Assembly: GCF_003466125.1 (NCBI RefSeq)
Contig: NZ_QSOC01000005.1
Span: forward strand, 202,126 to 266,125
Origin: Collinsella sp. TM10-22
GTDB lineage: Bacteria; Actinomycetota; Coriobacteriia; Coriobacteriales; Coriobacteriaceae
Direction of reading: 5' to 3'
DNA: 64,000 nt
This document shows positions 8,396 to 17,648 of this stretch, one piece after another (within the stretch, counting starts at the first letter, position 1; each line of letters opens with the position of its first letter). The notes under the pieces are model-generated. The model saw only the letters and a list, made by a program, of their open reading frames with translations. It had not been told where the DNA came from and searched no databases. A program made the translations under genes and the position numbers.

Positions 8396-9733
8396 ATGCC
8401 CCAGAACATCTTCGGTACCGACGGCGTCCGTGGCGTCGCCAATGCCGGCCTCTCGTGCGACCTCGCGTTTCGCCTGGGCCGCGCGGCGACCAAGTTCCTT
8501 GGTCCGGATATCTGTGTCGGCCGCGACACGCGTCTTTCGGGCACCATGCTCGAGAGCGCTCTGACCGCCGGCATCATGGCCGAGGGCGGCCGTCCGCACT
8601 GCTGCGGCGTCATCCCCACGCCGGCCGTGGCCCTGCTCACCGTTCAGAACGAGCTCGACGGCGGCATCGTCATCTCTGCTTCGCATAATCCGCCGGAGTT
8701 CAACGGCATCAAGTTTTTTAGCCGCAAGGGCATGAAGCTTCCCGATGCTGTCGAGGAAGAGATCAGCGCCTGGGTCATGTCCGAAGAAGCCATGGCTGCC
8801 GACACGCTGCCGACCGGTGCCGGCGTGGGCCACATCATTAAGATGAAGGATGCCCGCAAGGCATACGTCGACCACGCCATCGATACGCTTGATGGCCTGA
8901 AGCTCGACGGCCTGGTCGTTGCCGTCGACTGCGGTCACGGTGCTTCCTGCCAGACTACGCCCGCCGCTCTGCAGCGCTTGGGTGCCACGGTCCATGCCAT
9001 CAACACCGATTACTGCGGCACTGACATTAACGTTGAGTGCGGCTCCACTCACCTCGAGCCCCTGCGCGAGCTCGTACTGCGCACCCATGCTGACATCGGT
9101 CTGGCCCACGACGGCGACGCCGACCGCGTACTGTTCGTGGACAGCGTGGGCAATGAGATTGACGGTGACTACATCCTGGCTATCTGCGGTTCTGACCTCG
9201 CCGCTCGCGGCAAGCTCGCCAACTCCGAGATCGTCTCGACCGTCATGTGCAACCTTGGCTTCTCCATCGCTATGAAGGAGCAAGGCTTCGAGATGGTTCA
9301 GACTGCCGTGGGCGACCGCTACGTTCTGGAGCGCATGCTCGCGGACGGCGCCGTCATCGGCGGCGAACAGTCCGGCCACATCATCTTCCTGGAGCACAAC
9401 ACCACCGGTGACGGCCTGGTGACGGCTCTGCAGCTGCTGGCCGTGCTCAAGCGCACCGGTCGTACCCTCACCGATCTTGCCGGTATCATGAAGAAGTACC
9501 CGCAGGTACTCGTTAACGTGCATTCCGACAACAAGGCTGGTCTGGACGATTGCCAGCCCATCTGGGATGCCGTCGCTGCTGCCGAGAAGGAGCTTGACGG
9601 CCGCGGCCGCATTCTGGTACGTCCGAGTGGTACCGAGCCACTGGTCCGCGTGATGGCCGAGGCCGAGACGCACGAGTTGACCCAGCGCGTTGTCGACGAC
9701 ATCGTCGAGGTTGTCAAGCGCGAACTTCCCTAA
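8396..9733 (+). CDS. glmM: Phosphoglucosamine mutase
   Basis: 445 residues, the usual length; the ATG follows AGGGAAGGAGCGATCCT. Converts glucosamine-6-phosphate to glucosamine-1-phosphate for UDP-GlcNAc and cell-wall synthesis. It carries the phosphoserine loop ISASHNPPEFNGIK (Ser96), the Mg-binding DGDADR (about 239-244) and the phosphate-binding RPSGTEPLVRVMAE near the C-terminus. An EIIA and nagB follow, so amino-sugar use and synthesis cluster here. Confidence 0.97.
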   Translation: MPQNIFGTDGVRGVANAGLSCDLAFRLGRAATKFLGPDICVGRDTRLSGTMLESALTAGIMAEGGRPHCCGVIPTPAVALLTVQNELDGGIVISASHNPPEFNGIKFFSRKGMKLPDAVEEEISAWVMSEEAMAADTLPTGAGVGHIIKMKDARKAYVDHAIDTLDGLKLDGLVVAVDCGHGASCQTTPAALQRLGATVHAINTDYCGTDINVECGSTHLEPLRELVLRTHADIGLAHDGDADRVLFVDSVGNEIDGDYILAICGSDLAARGKLANSEIVSTVMCNLGFSIAMKEQGFEMVQTAVGDRYVLERMLADGAVIGGEQSGHIIFLEHNTTGDGLVTALQLLAVLKRTGRTLTDLAGIMKKYPQVLVNVHSDNKAGLDDCQPIWDAVAAAEKELDGRGRILVRPSGTEPLVRVMAEAETHELTQRVVDDIVEVVKRELP

Positions 9734-9803
9734 TGGTCAAAAACGGGTGCCAAGTGGTAAACTGTTAAGGTTATTTGATTGATTGGTATGTCCGAGGGGG
9801 AGC

Positions 9804-10301
9804 ATGTTCACTAAAGTCATAAGGTCTTTTGGTATGCGTGGTCGAGTCCTTACGCTGGATGCTCCCATCTCGGGCGACGTCATTCCGCTCTCCGAGGTAA
9901 ACGACCAGACGTTTGCCACCGGCCTTTTGGGCCAGGGCGTGGCGATTCAGCCCACCGGAACGCGTGTGATTGCACCGGCTGATGCCAAGGTCGAGGCCAT
10001 TTTTCCCACGGGGCACGCCGTTGCGCTTAACACGGTCGATGGCCTGGACGTGCTCATCCACGTTGGTTTGGACACTGTTCAGCTCGAGGGCAAGCACTTT
10101 ACCGTACATGCGCAAGTGGGTGACATCGTCCATAAGGGCGATGTGCTCATTGAGTTTGATCGCGAGGCAATTGCTGCCGAGGGCTACGATGTGACGGTTC
10201 CCATCTTGGTGTGCAACTCCGTTGAGTTCTCGAGCATCAAGGGCTCCGTTGGCGTGCATGTCGAAGAGATGGACCAGCTCATCGTTGCTCGCGAGCGCTA
10301 G
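9804..10301 (+). CDS. crr: Glucose-type PTS EIIA domain protein
   Basis: 165 residues; ATG at 9804 behind GAGGGGGAGC. A free-standing EIIA of the glucose family that takes phosphate from HPr and passes it to an EIIBC; it may also act in regulation. The two active-site histidines lie in GHAVAL (His71) and LIHVGLDTV (His86, the phosphorylated one by homology). The family core (PISGDVIPL..FATGLLGQGVAI..VIAPADAKV) is complete. No EIIBC is nearby. Confidence 0.93.
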   Translation: MFTKVIRSFGMRGRVLTLDAPISGDVIPLSEVNDQTFATGLLGQGVAIQPTGTRVIAPADAKVEAIFPTGHAVALNTVDGLDVLIHVGLDTVQLEGKHFTVHAQVGDIVHKGDVLIEFDREAIAAEGYDVTVPILVCNSVEFSSIKGSVGVHVEEMDQLIVARER

Positions 10302-10573
10302 CAAGTGCACGTGGCCATTAGCCTACAATTCAAACACGTTTACGGAGGGCGCCCTTGAAAGAGGGCGCCCTCCGTGGCAAGATGGGATTTGTCCGAAGCT
10401 AAAAGGCTTCGGGTCACCGTGGACGGGCAGGGGCCTCGACGCGGCTAGACACGAGACACATACATTACGCGACCTCGCCCTGGTGGCCGCACACGTTGGT
10501 TGCGGCCGACGCGGGCCGCGGGCAAGTGCTTGTAAGGGGAGCCTTGCCTCTCTTGTACGAGAAAGGATGCGTA
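10302..10573 (+). other. Structured leader between the EIIA gene and nagB
   Basis: 272 bp without a credible gene. It has a perfect 13-bp stem (10343-10355 with 10362-10374) not followed by a U-run, then a second hairpin CCGAAGC / GCTTCGG (10393-10412), then GC-rich sequence up to the nagB ribosome-binding site. It could be an mRNA-stabilising or processing structure or a regulatory leader. I do not recognise a known riboswitch, RNase P RNA or SRP RNA here. Confidence 0.45.
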
Positions 10574-11302
10574 ATGAAGATCATTAAAGCTAAAGACTAC
10601 GAGGATATGAGCCGCAAGGCCGCCAATATTATCTCGGCGCAGGTTATCCTCAAGCCCGACTGTGTGCTGGGCCTTGCCACCGGCTCTACCCCGATCGGTG
10701 CCTACAAGCAGCTCGCTGCTTGGTACAAGAAGGGCGACGTCGACTTTGCCGAGGTCAGCACCTACAACCTGGACGAGTATCGCGGCCTTTCGCACGACGA
10801 TCCCCAGAGCTATCACTACTTTATGCGTAAGAACTTCTTCGATCACATCAACATCGACCTGAACAACACGCATGTGCCTGATGGTTCCAACCCCGATGCC
10901 GCCGCTGCCTGCTCTGAGTACGACAAGGTCGTCGCTGCCGCCGGTTATCCCGATCTGCAGCTGCTCGGCATTGGTAACAACGGTCATATCGGCTTCAATG
11001 AGCCCGATGACCACTTCTCCAAGGGCACGCACTGCGTCGATCTCACCGAGAGCACCATTCAGGCCAACAGCCGTCTGTTCGACAGCATCGACGATGTCCC
11101 TCGTCAGGCCTACACCATGGGTACCCAGACCATCATGTATGCCCGCATGATCCTGGTCGTCGCCAACGGCGAGGCCAAGGCTCAGGCCGTGCATGACATG
11201 TGCTATGGCCCGGTTACGCCCGAGTGCCCGGCTTCGATCCTACAGCTGCACACCAACTGCGTTGTCGTTGCCGACGAGGCCGCCCTTTCGCTCTGCGAGT
11301 AG
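10574..11302 (+). CDS. nagB: Glucosamine-6-phosphate deaminase
   Basis: 242 residues; start chosen at ATG 10574 behind GAGAAAGGATGCGTA. Converts glucosamine-6-phosphate to fructose-6-phosphate and ammonia. Seen: GLATGSTPIGAY substrate loop, the catalytic Asp in TYNLDEYRGL and His in GIGNNGHIGFNEP. Slightly shorter than the E. coli enzyme (266), lacking its C-terminal allosteric tail, as in Bacillus NagB. Confidence 0.95.
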   Translation: MKIIKAKDYEDMSRKAANIISAQVILKPDCVLGLATGSTPIGAYKQLAAWYKKGDVDFAEVSTYNLDEYRGLSHDDPQSYHYFMRKNFFDHINIDLNNTHVPDGSNPDAAAACSEYDKVVAAAGYPDLQLLGIGNNGHIGFNEPDDHFSKGTHCVDLTESTIQANSRLFDSIDDVPRQAYTMGTQTIMYARMILVVANGEAKAQAVHDMCYGPVTPECPASILQLHTNCVVVADEAALSLCE

Positions 11303-11334
11303 CGCGAATCCTGCACCTCGACATAGCCTTGCCT

Positions 11335-11363
11335 AAGGCCTCCGCATTGCGGGGGCCTTTTTG
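11335..11363 (+). terminator. nagB terminator
   Basis: AAGGCCTCCGC / GCGGGGGCCT hairpin followed by TTTTTGC. Confidence 0.88.
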
Positions 11364-11750
11364 CTATCCCTTTCCGCCCACTTGACCAAGATCTTGCCGC
11401 AAGCTTGACGAATGCTGGATGCCCAACAGCTTGATTCATCCCATACCATATTCTATGCAAAAATGCCACTAAAAGGTCGTAGACGGTAGCGGGTGCTAGG
11501 CGAGTTGAATGACATGGCTGAACCTTGTTCATTTGCGTTACACTGCCGCTTAGATGGGACATGCTGACAAGCTCATTTACCTGCTTAAAGACCGATTAGT
11601 CGGGGGATTAATAACAATCGGCCCTTGCTGTACAAAAACTTGCCGCTTGCGTACCAAAAGACAACCTAAAGCACAAGGTCGCTCTATTCATAGCGCGGCC
11701 TGTATGGTCTTGCGGTTACAGTGTCCATACGGTCGAGTTGAGGAGTGGGC
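11364..11750. other. Long upstream region of the BTAD regulator
   Basis: 387 bp with lower GC and no credible gene on either strand. It probably holds the promoter and binding sites of the large regulator; I see no confident -35/-10 pair. A hairpin-forming stretch (CCGATTAGTCGGGG) is near 11591. Confidence 0.4.
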
Positions 11751-14750
11751 ATGGTAAACGATTTGAGCAGTATAGACGACCTCGAGCTGATGCCGCTGGG
11801 CGGAGGCTATATGGTGCGCCGCGAACGCTTGATGAATGAGCTTATAGCCAAGGGCCGAAAGGCCGGAATCGTGGTTCTTTATGCGCCCGACGGGTTTGGG
11901 AAGACCTCGGTGCTGCTGCAGTACACCCATGAGGTTAAATGCGACCCGACGCGAGGCCCCGTGCGGATTATCGAGGCCGATCGCGCCATTGGGCGCGAGG
12001 TGTTTATGCAGCTCGAGGTGGTTACCGAAGAACTCAAAGACAAACCGCACTCCCTTATCGCGATTGATAATGTGCCAAACCTCGATCAGCACGATACCGA
12101 AGACCTCATCGACAGGATTCGCGGCCTGCGCGCTATGGGGGTAGGAGTCTTTATCTCCTGCCGTCCTTCAAATCGTCAGCTGATTCACGGGCTGGGCGAT
12201 TCGGTTAAGATCAATGCGCAGATGCTCAAGGTGCATGCCTATGAGTATTCGGCGTGGGCATCGGCGTTTTCGATCAGCACGTCGCTCGACTTTTATCAGC
12301 TCACGCAGGGCGTGCCCGAGCTCGTTTCGGCATTGCAGACGGGTCTTTATGGCCAAGGCGACGTAGCCGGTCTGCTCGAAAACGAGATTGTCAACGTATA
12401 TGGTGCGGCACTTGCCGATCTGGCTTCGCTCGACAATAATGCGCTGTTTTGCGTGGCATGTCTCATGATTTTGATGGGCGAGGGCAATATCGCAGAACTC
12501 GAGGCTTGTGGGGTGAGGCTGTCGATGGTCGACCAGTCCTACTTTGTACGCGACTACCCGATCTTTGGCTTGGACCCCGCCGAGCGGAGTTTTACGTGTC
12601 TGGGTACGGAGGATAACGGACGCTTGCGTTTGCGTAAGTTGGTGGCCGAGGTTCGCCCCGAACTTGTTCCGAGGGCGGCCCGGATTTTGCTTAAGGCGGG
12701 CCGATGCGATGCGGCGATGGGCCTGGCGGACGCCTTTTTGGACCGTGATGCGGTCCTTGAACTTGCTGGTCAGTATGGGGTCGATCTTGCTCTGACGGGG
12801 CACGGGGCCGATATCTGCCGAGCGGCGCTGGGCACGATCGATGTCGACGATCCGGCTCCAGAGCCAACGCCTGCCGAGGCGCTTGGCGTATATCTGGCAG
12901 CGGTCAGCGTGTCCAATACAAAGCTCGCTCGCTATATGGCATCGGTTATCGAGCGCGGGGGCGAACGGGCGGCCTGCGAAATAGACCCTGTTTCATGGAG
13001 GGTGGCCCAGACACTGACGGCTGTTTGCTATGGGGACAACGGGCTTGGGCTTCCTGCGAACCTGGCCGTGCCAGAAATCGAGACATCCCATACTGCACTC
13101 GATATGTTGTCCGCGCATATCGAGGTCAAGCGCTGTCTGACCGAGCGGGGAGATGACGGCGGCGTTCTACAGCGACTCAAAACGAGCAAGGCCTACGACT
13201 GTGAGCTCGACATTGCGGGGATTGTTACACGGGCCGATAGCATGCTGGTGGAGCTCTTTGATGGGTCGTTCGCGGGAACCGACGAGCGCGACGACGAGAT
13301 GACGGTGGTGCGGGAGGCGCTCGACGTGCGTGGGCTTAAGGCGATGGCTATCTGGGTGCGTATGGTGTTGGCGGCACGGCGGCTCCTTTCCGGCTTGCCG
13401 GTAACCGACGACGCGGCGTTCAACGAGCTCGATCGTTTTGCCGTGCGCATGCGCGACAACCAGATTCAGCTGTTTGGCCTGTTGCTAGAAGGCTGGCAGT
13501 CGCTGGCAGAGGGACGGCCGGTTAATGCAAAGTTCCGTGCGGTCCAAGTGCTCAAACTTGCCGAGGAGTCGATTGCGTACATGCGCGATAACGCATTGCT
13601 GCTGGAGCGCGCGGCGTATCTGCGTAACACCTCGATGGTTTCGGTGCGCGAGGAAGCGGAGTTACTCGATATAAGCCAGACGCAGGTTGGTGGAGCGGAG
13701 GCCTGGATGGTGGCGTTGCATTTGGCCTGTGCGGGCCGAGACAGCGACCTTGCGGCCTGGATGTCCATGAATCGTGTGGGGATTCTAGAGCCATCGTATC
13801 GGCTCTTTGCGCGCCTTGCCATGCATTGTCTGGGCGAGCCGGCGGCCAGGATACGCAAGAAGCTTCCCGTGCGCGAGCTGTCGCGGTACTCGCTGCGCGA
13901 CGATTTGGAAGGGGAGGGCGAGCGCCTGTTCCAGGCCAGCGAGGTTGAAGCCGTTGATACCATCGACCATATCGAGATTCGCATGTTTGGTGCGTTTCGC
14001 GCCGAGCGCGACGGGTTTCCCATCACGGACAAAATGTGGCGCCGCAAGAAGGCGGCGACGCTTGCCGAGCGGCTTGCACTGGGCATGGATGCGCTCGTCG
14101 ACCGCGAGACGCTGGCAATGGAGCTGTGGCCCCATGCCGAGTTTAATAGCGCCCGTAACAACCTGTACTCGACGATATCGCGCTTGCGGTCGGCTTTGGG
14201 ACCGACGCCGGATGGCAAGTCGTGTGTACTCATCCAAAATGAATGCATCGGACTCAACGGCGACTACGTCAAGACCGATGTGCGGCTGTTTGACCAGATA
14301 AGCCGTGAGGTTTTGGGAAATCGCACGGGTGCGCGCGGGCCCCATTTAGTTGAGCTGTGCCTTAAGATTGAGCAGCTTTATGCCGGACCGCTGTATGTTC
14401 CCAATGGCTGTAATCCCACCTACTTTTTGCGTATGCGACGCATTATGCAGTCAAAGTACATCGATTGCATGATTAAGGGAGCAAATGCCGCTCTAGAAGA
14501 AAACGATCTGCAGTCGGCGATTTGGCTGGCGGAGTCGGGGCTTCGGCAGGAAACGGCGCGTGAGGATATGGTGCGCTGTGCCATGCGTGTCTACAGCGCG
14601 GCGGGGCGGAGGCGCGATATCGTCGAGCTGTACAGCGGGCATATGCACCATCTGAGGGAGCAGGTCAATGGCGTACCCGAGCCCGAGACGCGGCGTCTAT
14701 ATGAGCGCTTGGTGGAGGGTCGGCTCAACCGCGTGCTGGTCGAGCGATAA
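11751..14750 (+). CDS. Large NTPase transcriptional activator with C-terminal BTAD domain
   Basis: 999 residues. ATG 11751 is preferred to GTG 11745 because GAGGAG lies 5 bp upstream. The N-terminal P-loop NTPase resembles LuxR/MalT-type STAND proteins: Walker A near APDGFGKTS (45-53, Lys51) and Walker B SLIAIDN (Asp106). A long helical middle follows. From about residue 737 a winged-helix-like DNA-binding module (IRMFGAFRAERDG..MWRRKKAATLAERL..LYSTISRLRSALG) leads into a helical BTAD domain, the arrangement of SARP activators. It probably senses a ligand or partner and activates transcription. Its targets are not visible: no metabolic operon sits beside it, and it is followed by a convergent gene. 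Confidence 0.8.
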   Translation: MVNDLSSIDDLELMPLGGGYMVRRERLMNELIAKGRKAGIVVLYAPDGFGKTSVLLQYTHEVKCDPTRGPVRIIEADRAIGREVFMQLEVVTEELKDKPHSLIAIDNVPNLDQHDTEDLIDRIRGLRAMGVGVFISCRPSNRQLIHGLGDSVKINAQMLKVHAYEYSAWASAFSISTSLDFYQLTQGVPELVSALQTGLYGQGDVAGLLENEIVNVYGAALADLASLDNNALFCVACLMILMGEGNIAELEACGVRLSMVDQSYFVRDYPIFGLDPAERSFTCLGTEDNGRLRLRKLVAEVRPELVPRAARILLKAGRCDAAMGLADAFLDRDAVLELAGQYGVDLALTGHGADICRAALGTIDVDDPAPEPTPAEALGVYLAAVSVSNTKLARYMASVIERGGERAACEIDPVSWRVAQTLTAVCYGDNGLGLPANLAVPEIETSHTALDMLSAHIEVKRCLTERGDDGGVLQRLKTSKAYDCELDIAGIVTRADSMLVELFDGSFAGTDERDDEMTVVREALDVRGLKAMAIWVRMVLAARRLLSGLPVTDDAAFNELDRFAVRMRDNQIQLFGLLLEGWQSLAEGRPVNAKFRAVQVLKLAEESIAYMRDNALLLERAAYLRNTSMVSVREEAELLDISQTQVGGAEAWMVALHLACAGRDSDLAAWMSMNRVGILEPSYRLFARLAMHCLGEPAARIRKKLPVRELSRYSLRDDLEGEGERLFQASEVEAVDTIDHIEIRMFGAFRAERDGFPITDKMWRRKKAATLAERLALGMDALVDRETLAMELWPHAEFNSARNNLYSTISRLRSALGPTPDGKSCVLIQNECIGLNGDYVKTDVRLFDQISREVLGNRTGARGPHLVELCLKIEQLYAGPLYVPNGCNPTYFLRMRRIMQSKYIDCMIKGANAALEENDLQSAIWLAESGLRQETAREDMVRCAMRVYSAAGRRRDIVELYSGHMHHLREQVNGVPEPETRRLYERLVEGRLNRVLVER

Positions 14751-14754
14751 AAAA

Positions 14755-14784
14755 ACGGGCGCCCGAAGTACTTGGGCGCCCGTA
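14755..14784 (-). terminator. yhbY terminator
   Basis: ACGGGCGCCC / GGGCGCCCGT stem; on the minus strand it is followed by seven Ts, so it mainly serves yhbY, though the stem lies directly after the convergent regulator too. Confidence 0.88.
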
Positions 14785-14820
14785 AGCTTGCTATGTGTTG
14801 GCTCGCCGGATCATTGGCTC

Positions 14821-15120
14821 TTAGACGAGCTCGATCTTCTCGATATCCTTGCGCGAGGACTCGCGATACAGCGAGAACTTGCGGCCGATGACCTGGACGA
14901 CCTCGGCGTGGCAGCGCTCAGCAAGCTCTTCGGCGGCCTCGCGGGCGGAAAGACTGGAGCCGTCCAGCACGGAGCACTTAACGAGCTCGTGCTTCTCCAA
15001 GTAGGCGACCGTCTGCTCGACGGTGCCCTCGTTGACATCGGACTTGCCGATGATGATGGCGGGGTTAAGGTGATGGGCCATGCTGCGAAGCTGCTTGACC
15101 TGGGCTCCTGTCAGTGCCAT
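14821..15120 (-). CDS. yhbY: YhbY/CRS1 family RNA-binding protein
   Basis: 99 residues, a single CRM domain. YhbY binds pre-50S particles and helps ribosome assembly. The family core MALTGAQVKQLRSMAHHLNP, the GxxG-type loop IIGKSDVNEG and the C-terminal VVQVIGRKFSLYRES are all present. RNA binding uses the KH-like GxxG loop. Confidence 0.93.
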   Translation of the reverse strand: MALTGAQVKQLRSMAHHLNPAIIIGKSDVNEGTVEQTVAYLEKHELVKCSVLDGSSLSAREAAEELAERCHAEVVQVIGRKFSLYRESSRKDIEKIELV

Positions 15121-15278
15121 GGGTTCTCGCTTTCTATGTATGGGGCGCCCCGCGACGGGGCCTTAATCTACGTGAGCTGTCCCACGATAGCGCAGGAACG
15201 GCGCGGTGTGGAGTGCGTTTGCCCAGTTCGCAAAGAATGCGGATGCCAAGTGAGTGGGCGGTGCGGGCTGCGAACAGG

Positions 15279-15865
15279 CTATGAGCTGGGCGCAGAGACC
15301 GGCTCCCATGCAATAAACGCCCAACGAACCTTGCGGACATGATCGAGCATATAGCGCCCCAGCGGCACGCCCTTGGAGCCCGGCTCACCGGCATGGGGGT
15401 TCTCAATCATGTGTTGAGCGATGTAGTCGCGCAGGCGGTCGATCTTATCCTCGTTGCCATGCTCGAGCATACGGGAAAAATCCGCCACACCTGCTTCAAG
15501 GCTGTCGAAGGTATCGCGACGATGCGATTCTCGAGCCCATAGTACTCAATGCCAGCATCAAGCGTGCCCAACATAGCAGGGGAGAAATCAGCCGCAATCA
15601 CAGGATGCCCAGCCTGAGCAAGCGGAATAGCAATCGACCCAGCCCCACATCCCATATCCAGCACCGACTCGCGGGGCTCAAGCGCCAATAGCTTTATAAA
15701 ATCCCGGGCATACGGAGCAGTCTCAAGTGGCCGAAAATGCCGAGCTCGCTTATCCCATTCAAAAGAATCATCAGCCCGCCGCCGACTAGCTTGCAAGCGC
15801 ACCATTCGCCATTCCAATCCGCGGAAAGCAGCTCAGAATGAATCAAATCATCAGCCACGGGCCAT
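15279..15865 (-). pseudogene. SAM-dependent methyltransferase, decayed
   Basis: Class I methyltransferase remnant spread over three frames. The N-terminus (VADDLIHSELLSADWNGEW) is read in one frame, then RMVRLQASRRRADDSFEWDKRA and the SAM-binding motif LDMGCGAGSIAIPLAQAGH in another, and the C-terminus (DTFDSLEAGVADFSRMLEH ... GRYMLDHVRKVRWAFIAW) in a third. The first shift at about 15797 is consistent with loss of 7 bases from a GAATGGC repeat. The second is an internal deletion near 15518-15522 that joins the SAM-binding half directly to the C-terminal end, removing most of the C-terminal half. The product cannot be functional. Confidence 0.85.
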
Positions 15866-16024
15866 TTCCCCTCACAACAAAAAAGCGACTCCTCCCAAAA
15901 GAAGAGCCGCAACCAGCATATATCAGAAAGAACCGATCCAACGCCAAACCGCCGTACCAGCCTAGTGGTGCAGGAGCGAAGCAACTGCAACCGGGATAGA
16001 ACCCAACTGAGGTCCCGTTGTGCG
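15866..16024. other. Gene-free spacer upstream of the decayed methyltransferase
   Basis: No gene seen. A stem-like GAGTCGCT../AGGAGTCG region and AAAAGAAGAGCCGC suggest an old terminator or promoter area. It leads into the long inverted repeat at 16025. Confidence 0.3.
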
Positions 16025-16158
16025 GGAGCCCCGGGGAGGGCAAATATATAAGGTCGATCGCGAGTTCCGCACGAGCCGGAGAGCACTTAATGTGCTCTCC
16101 GTGCGAGTCAGGACTGTTCGAGCAGGCGACCTTATATATTTGCCCTCCCCGGGGCTCC
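16025..16158. repeat. Long perfect inverted repeat with inner hairpin
   Basis: Arms of 32 bp at 16025-16056 and 16127-16158 are exact reverse complements (GGAGCCCCGGGGAGGGCAAA ...). The 70-bp spacer holds a second stem GGAGAGCAC / GTGCTCTCC. It sits 17 bp after the stop of the UPF0210 gene. No terminal T-run and no coding potential. Possibly a bidirectional terminator or a MITE-like unit. Confidence 0.85.
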
Positions 16159-16175
16159 TCGCCCGAACCCCTCAG

Positions 16176-17540
16176 CTAGTTCTTCAGCGAGTTCAGCGGT
16201 GCCGGGAAGCGTCCACCGCGATGGGCAAGCACGGTGCCGGCGTTGGGGTTCACCGGCATGATGGGTGCACGGCCGAACAGGCCGCCGTACTCGACGCAGT
16301 CGCCCACGCCCTTGCCAATGGCGGGAATCACGCGGACGGCCGTGGTCTTGTTGTTGATGACGCCGATGGCCATCTCGTCGGCGATGATGCCGGCGATGGT
16401 CTCGACCGGGGTGTCGCCGGGGATAGCGATCATGTCCAGGCCGACGGAGCACACGCAGGTCATGGCCTCGAGCTTCTCGAGCGAAAGCGCACCGGCCTCG
16501 ACGGCGGCGATCATGCCGGCATCCTCGGACACGGGGATGAAAGCGCCGGAGAGACCACCCACGCTGGAGCTGGCCATGACGCCGCCCTTCTTGACGGCAT
16601 CATTGAGCATGGCGAGGGCGCAGGTCGTGCCCGGGCCACCGCAGGTGCCCACGCCGATGATCTCGAGGATGCGCGCAACGGAGTCGCCGATGGCAGGCGT
16701 GGGAGCCAGCGACAGGTCGACAATGCCTTTCTCGACACCCAGACGATGGGCGGCCTCGCGGCTCATGAGCTCGCCGGCGCGGGTGATCTTAAAGGCGGTC
16801 TGCTTAATCTTCTCGGCGACCTCCATCATCGATGCGGAATCGGGCAGCGTCTCCAAGGCTGCGGCCATAACGCCGGGGCCCGAGACGCCTACGTTGATGA
16901 CGGCGTCGGCCTCGCCACCGCCGTGGACGGCGCCCGCCATAAACGGGGAGTCCTCGACCATGTTGGCAAAGCAGACAAACTTGGAGGCGCCAACGGAATC
17001 CTGGTCGGCCGTGAGCTTGGCGGCGTCGATGATGGTCTGGGCGGCCATGAGCACGGCATCCATGTTGATACCGGCGCGCAGGCTAGCGACGTTGACGCTG
17101 GAGCAGACGCGGCTGGTGGTAGCGAGCGCCTGGGGGATTGACTGGATGACGCGGCGGTCGGCGTCGCCGATGCCCTTCTGGACGAGTGCGGAGAAGCCGC
17201 CCAGGTAATCGATGCCGAGCGTCTCTGCCGCGCGGTCGAGGGCATGCGCGATGGGGGTGAGGTCCTCATCCTTGCAGCACGCGGCGATCTGCGCCACCGG
17301 GGTGACGGAAACGCGCTTGTTGACGATGGGGATACCGTACTCGCGCTCGAGGTTCTCGGCGGTCTCGACCAGATGTTCAGCCGTGTGCGTCACGTGGTCG
17401 TAGATCTTCGTGCACATGCGGTCGAGGTTCTCGTCACCGCAACCCATGAGCGAAACACCCATGGTGATGGTCCTGATGTCGAGGTTCTGCTCCTCAACCA
17501 TGCCGCGGGTTTCCGCGATTTCTGCGGGCGTGATCGCCAT
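16176..17540 (-). CDS. UPF0210 (PFL/DUF711) family protein
   Basis: 454 residues, the family's usual length. Start chosen at 17540 ([20 protein letters not shown]) behind AGGAGCGCAAGG; an upstream in-frame start would add 19 unlike residues. Conserved Cys/Gly-rich stretches ([45 protein letters not shown]) are visible. The fold is related to glycyl-radical enzymes but the family has no settled function; it is often paired with an ACT-domain protein, not seen here. Confidence 0.92.
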   Translation of the reverse strand: MAITPAEIAETRGMVEEQNLDIRTITMGVSLMGCGDENLDRMCTKIYDHVTHTAEHLVETAENLEREYGIPIVNKRVSVTPVAQIAACCKDEDLTPIAHALDRAAETLGIDYLGGFSALVQKGIGDADRRVIQSIPQALATTSRVCSSVNVASLRAGINMDAVLMAAQTIIDAAKLTADQDSVGASKFVCFANMVEDSPFMAGAVHGGGEADAVINVGVSGPGVMAAALETLPDSASMMEVAEKIKQTAFKITRAGELMSREAAHRLGVEKGIVDLSLAPTPAIGDSVARILEIIGVGTCGGPGTTCALAMLNDAVKKGGVMASSSVGGLSGAFIPVSEDAGMIAAVEAGALSLEKLEAMTCVCSVGLDMIAIPGDTPVETIAGIIADEMAIGVINNKTTAVRVIPAIGKGVGDCVEYGGLFGRAPIMPVNPNAGTVLAHRGGRFPAPLNSLKN

Positions 17541-17586
17541 CCTTGCGCTCCTATCTGCCAAAACGAGCATAGTCTTTTCTATTCTA

Positions 17587-17625
17587 ACGTGCCGCACGTG
17601 CCAAGTGGCGCGTGCGGCACGTTTT
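17587..17625 (-). terminator. Hairpin after metH
   Basis: Stem ACGTGCCGCACG / CGTGCGGCACGT. The T-run (GTTTT) is on the plus-strand side; on the minus strand only a weak T-rich stretch follows. It lies between the metH stop and the UPF0210 start. Confidence 0.55.
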
Positions 17626-17648
17626 GGTGCGGGGTTGTTTCCGTTGTG

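Noticed and set aside
10302..10573. RNase P RNA, SRP RNA or 6S RNA between the EIIA gene and nagB
   Set aside because: The conserved cores of these RNAs are not present.
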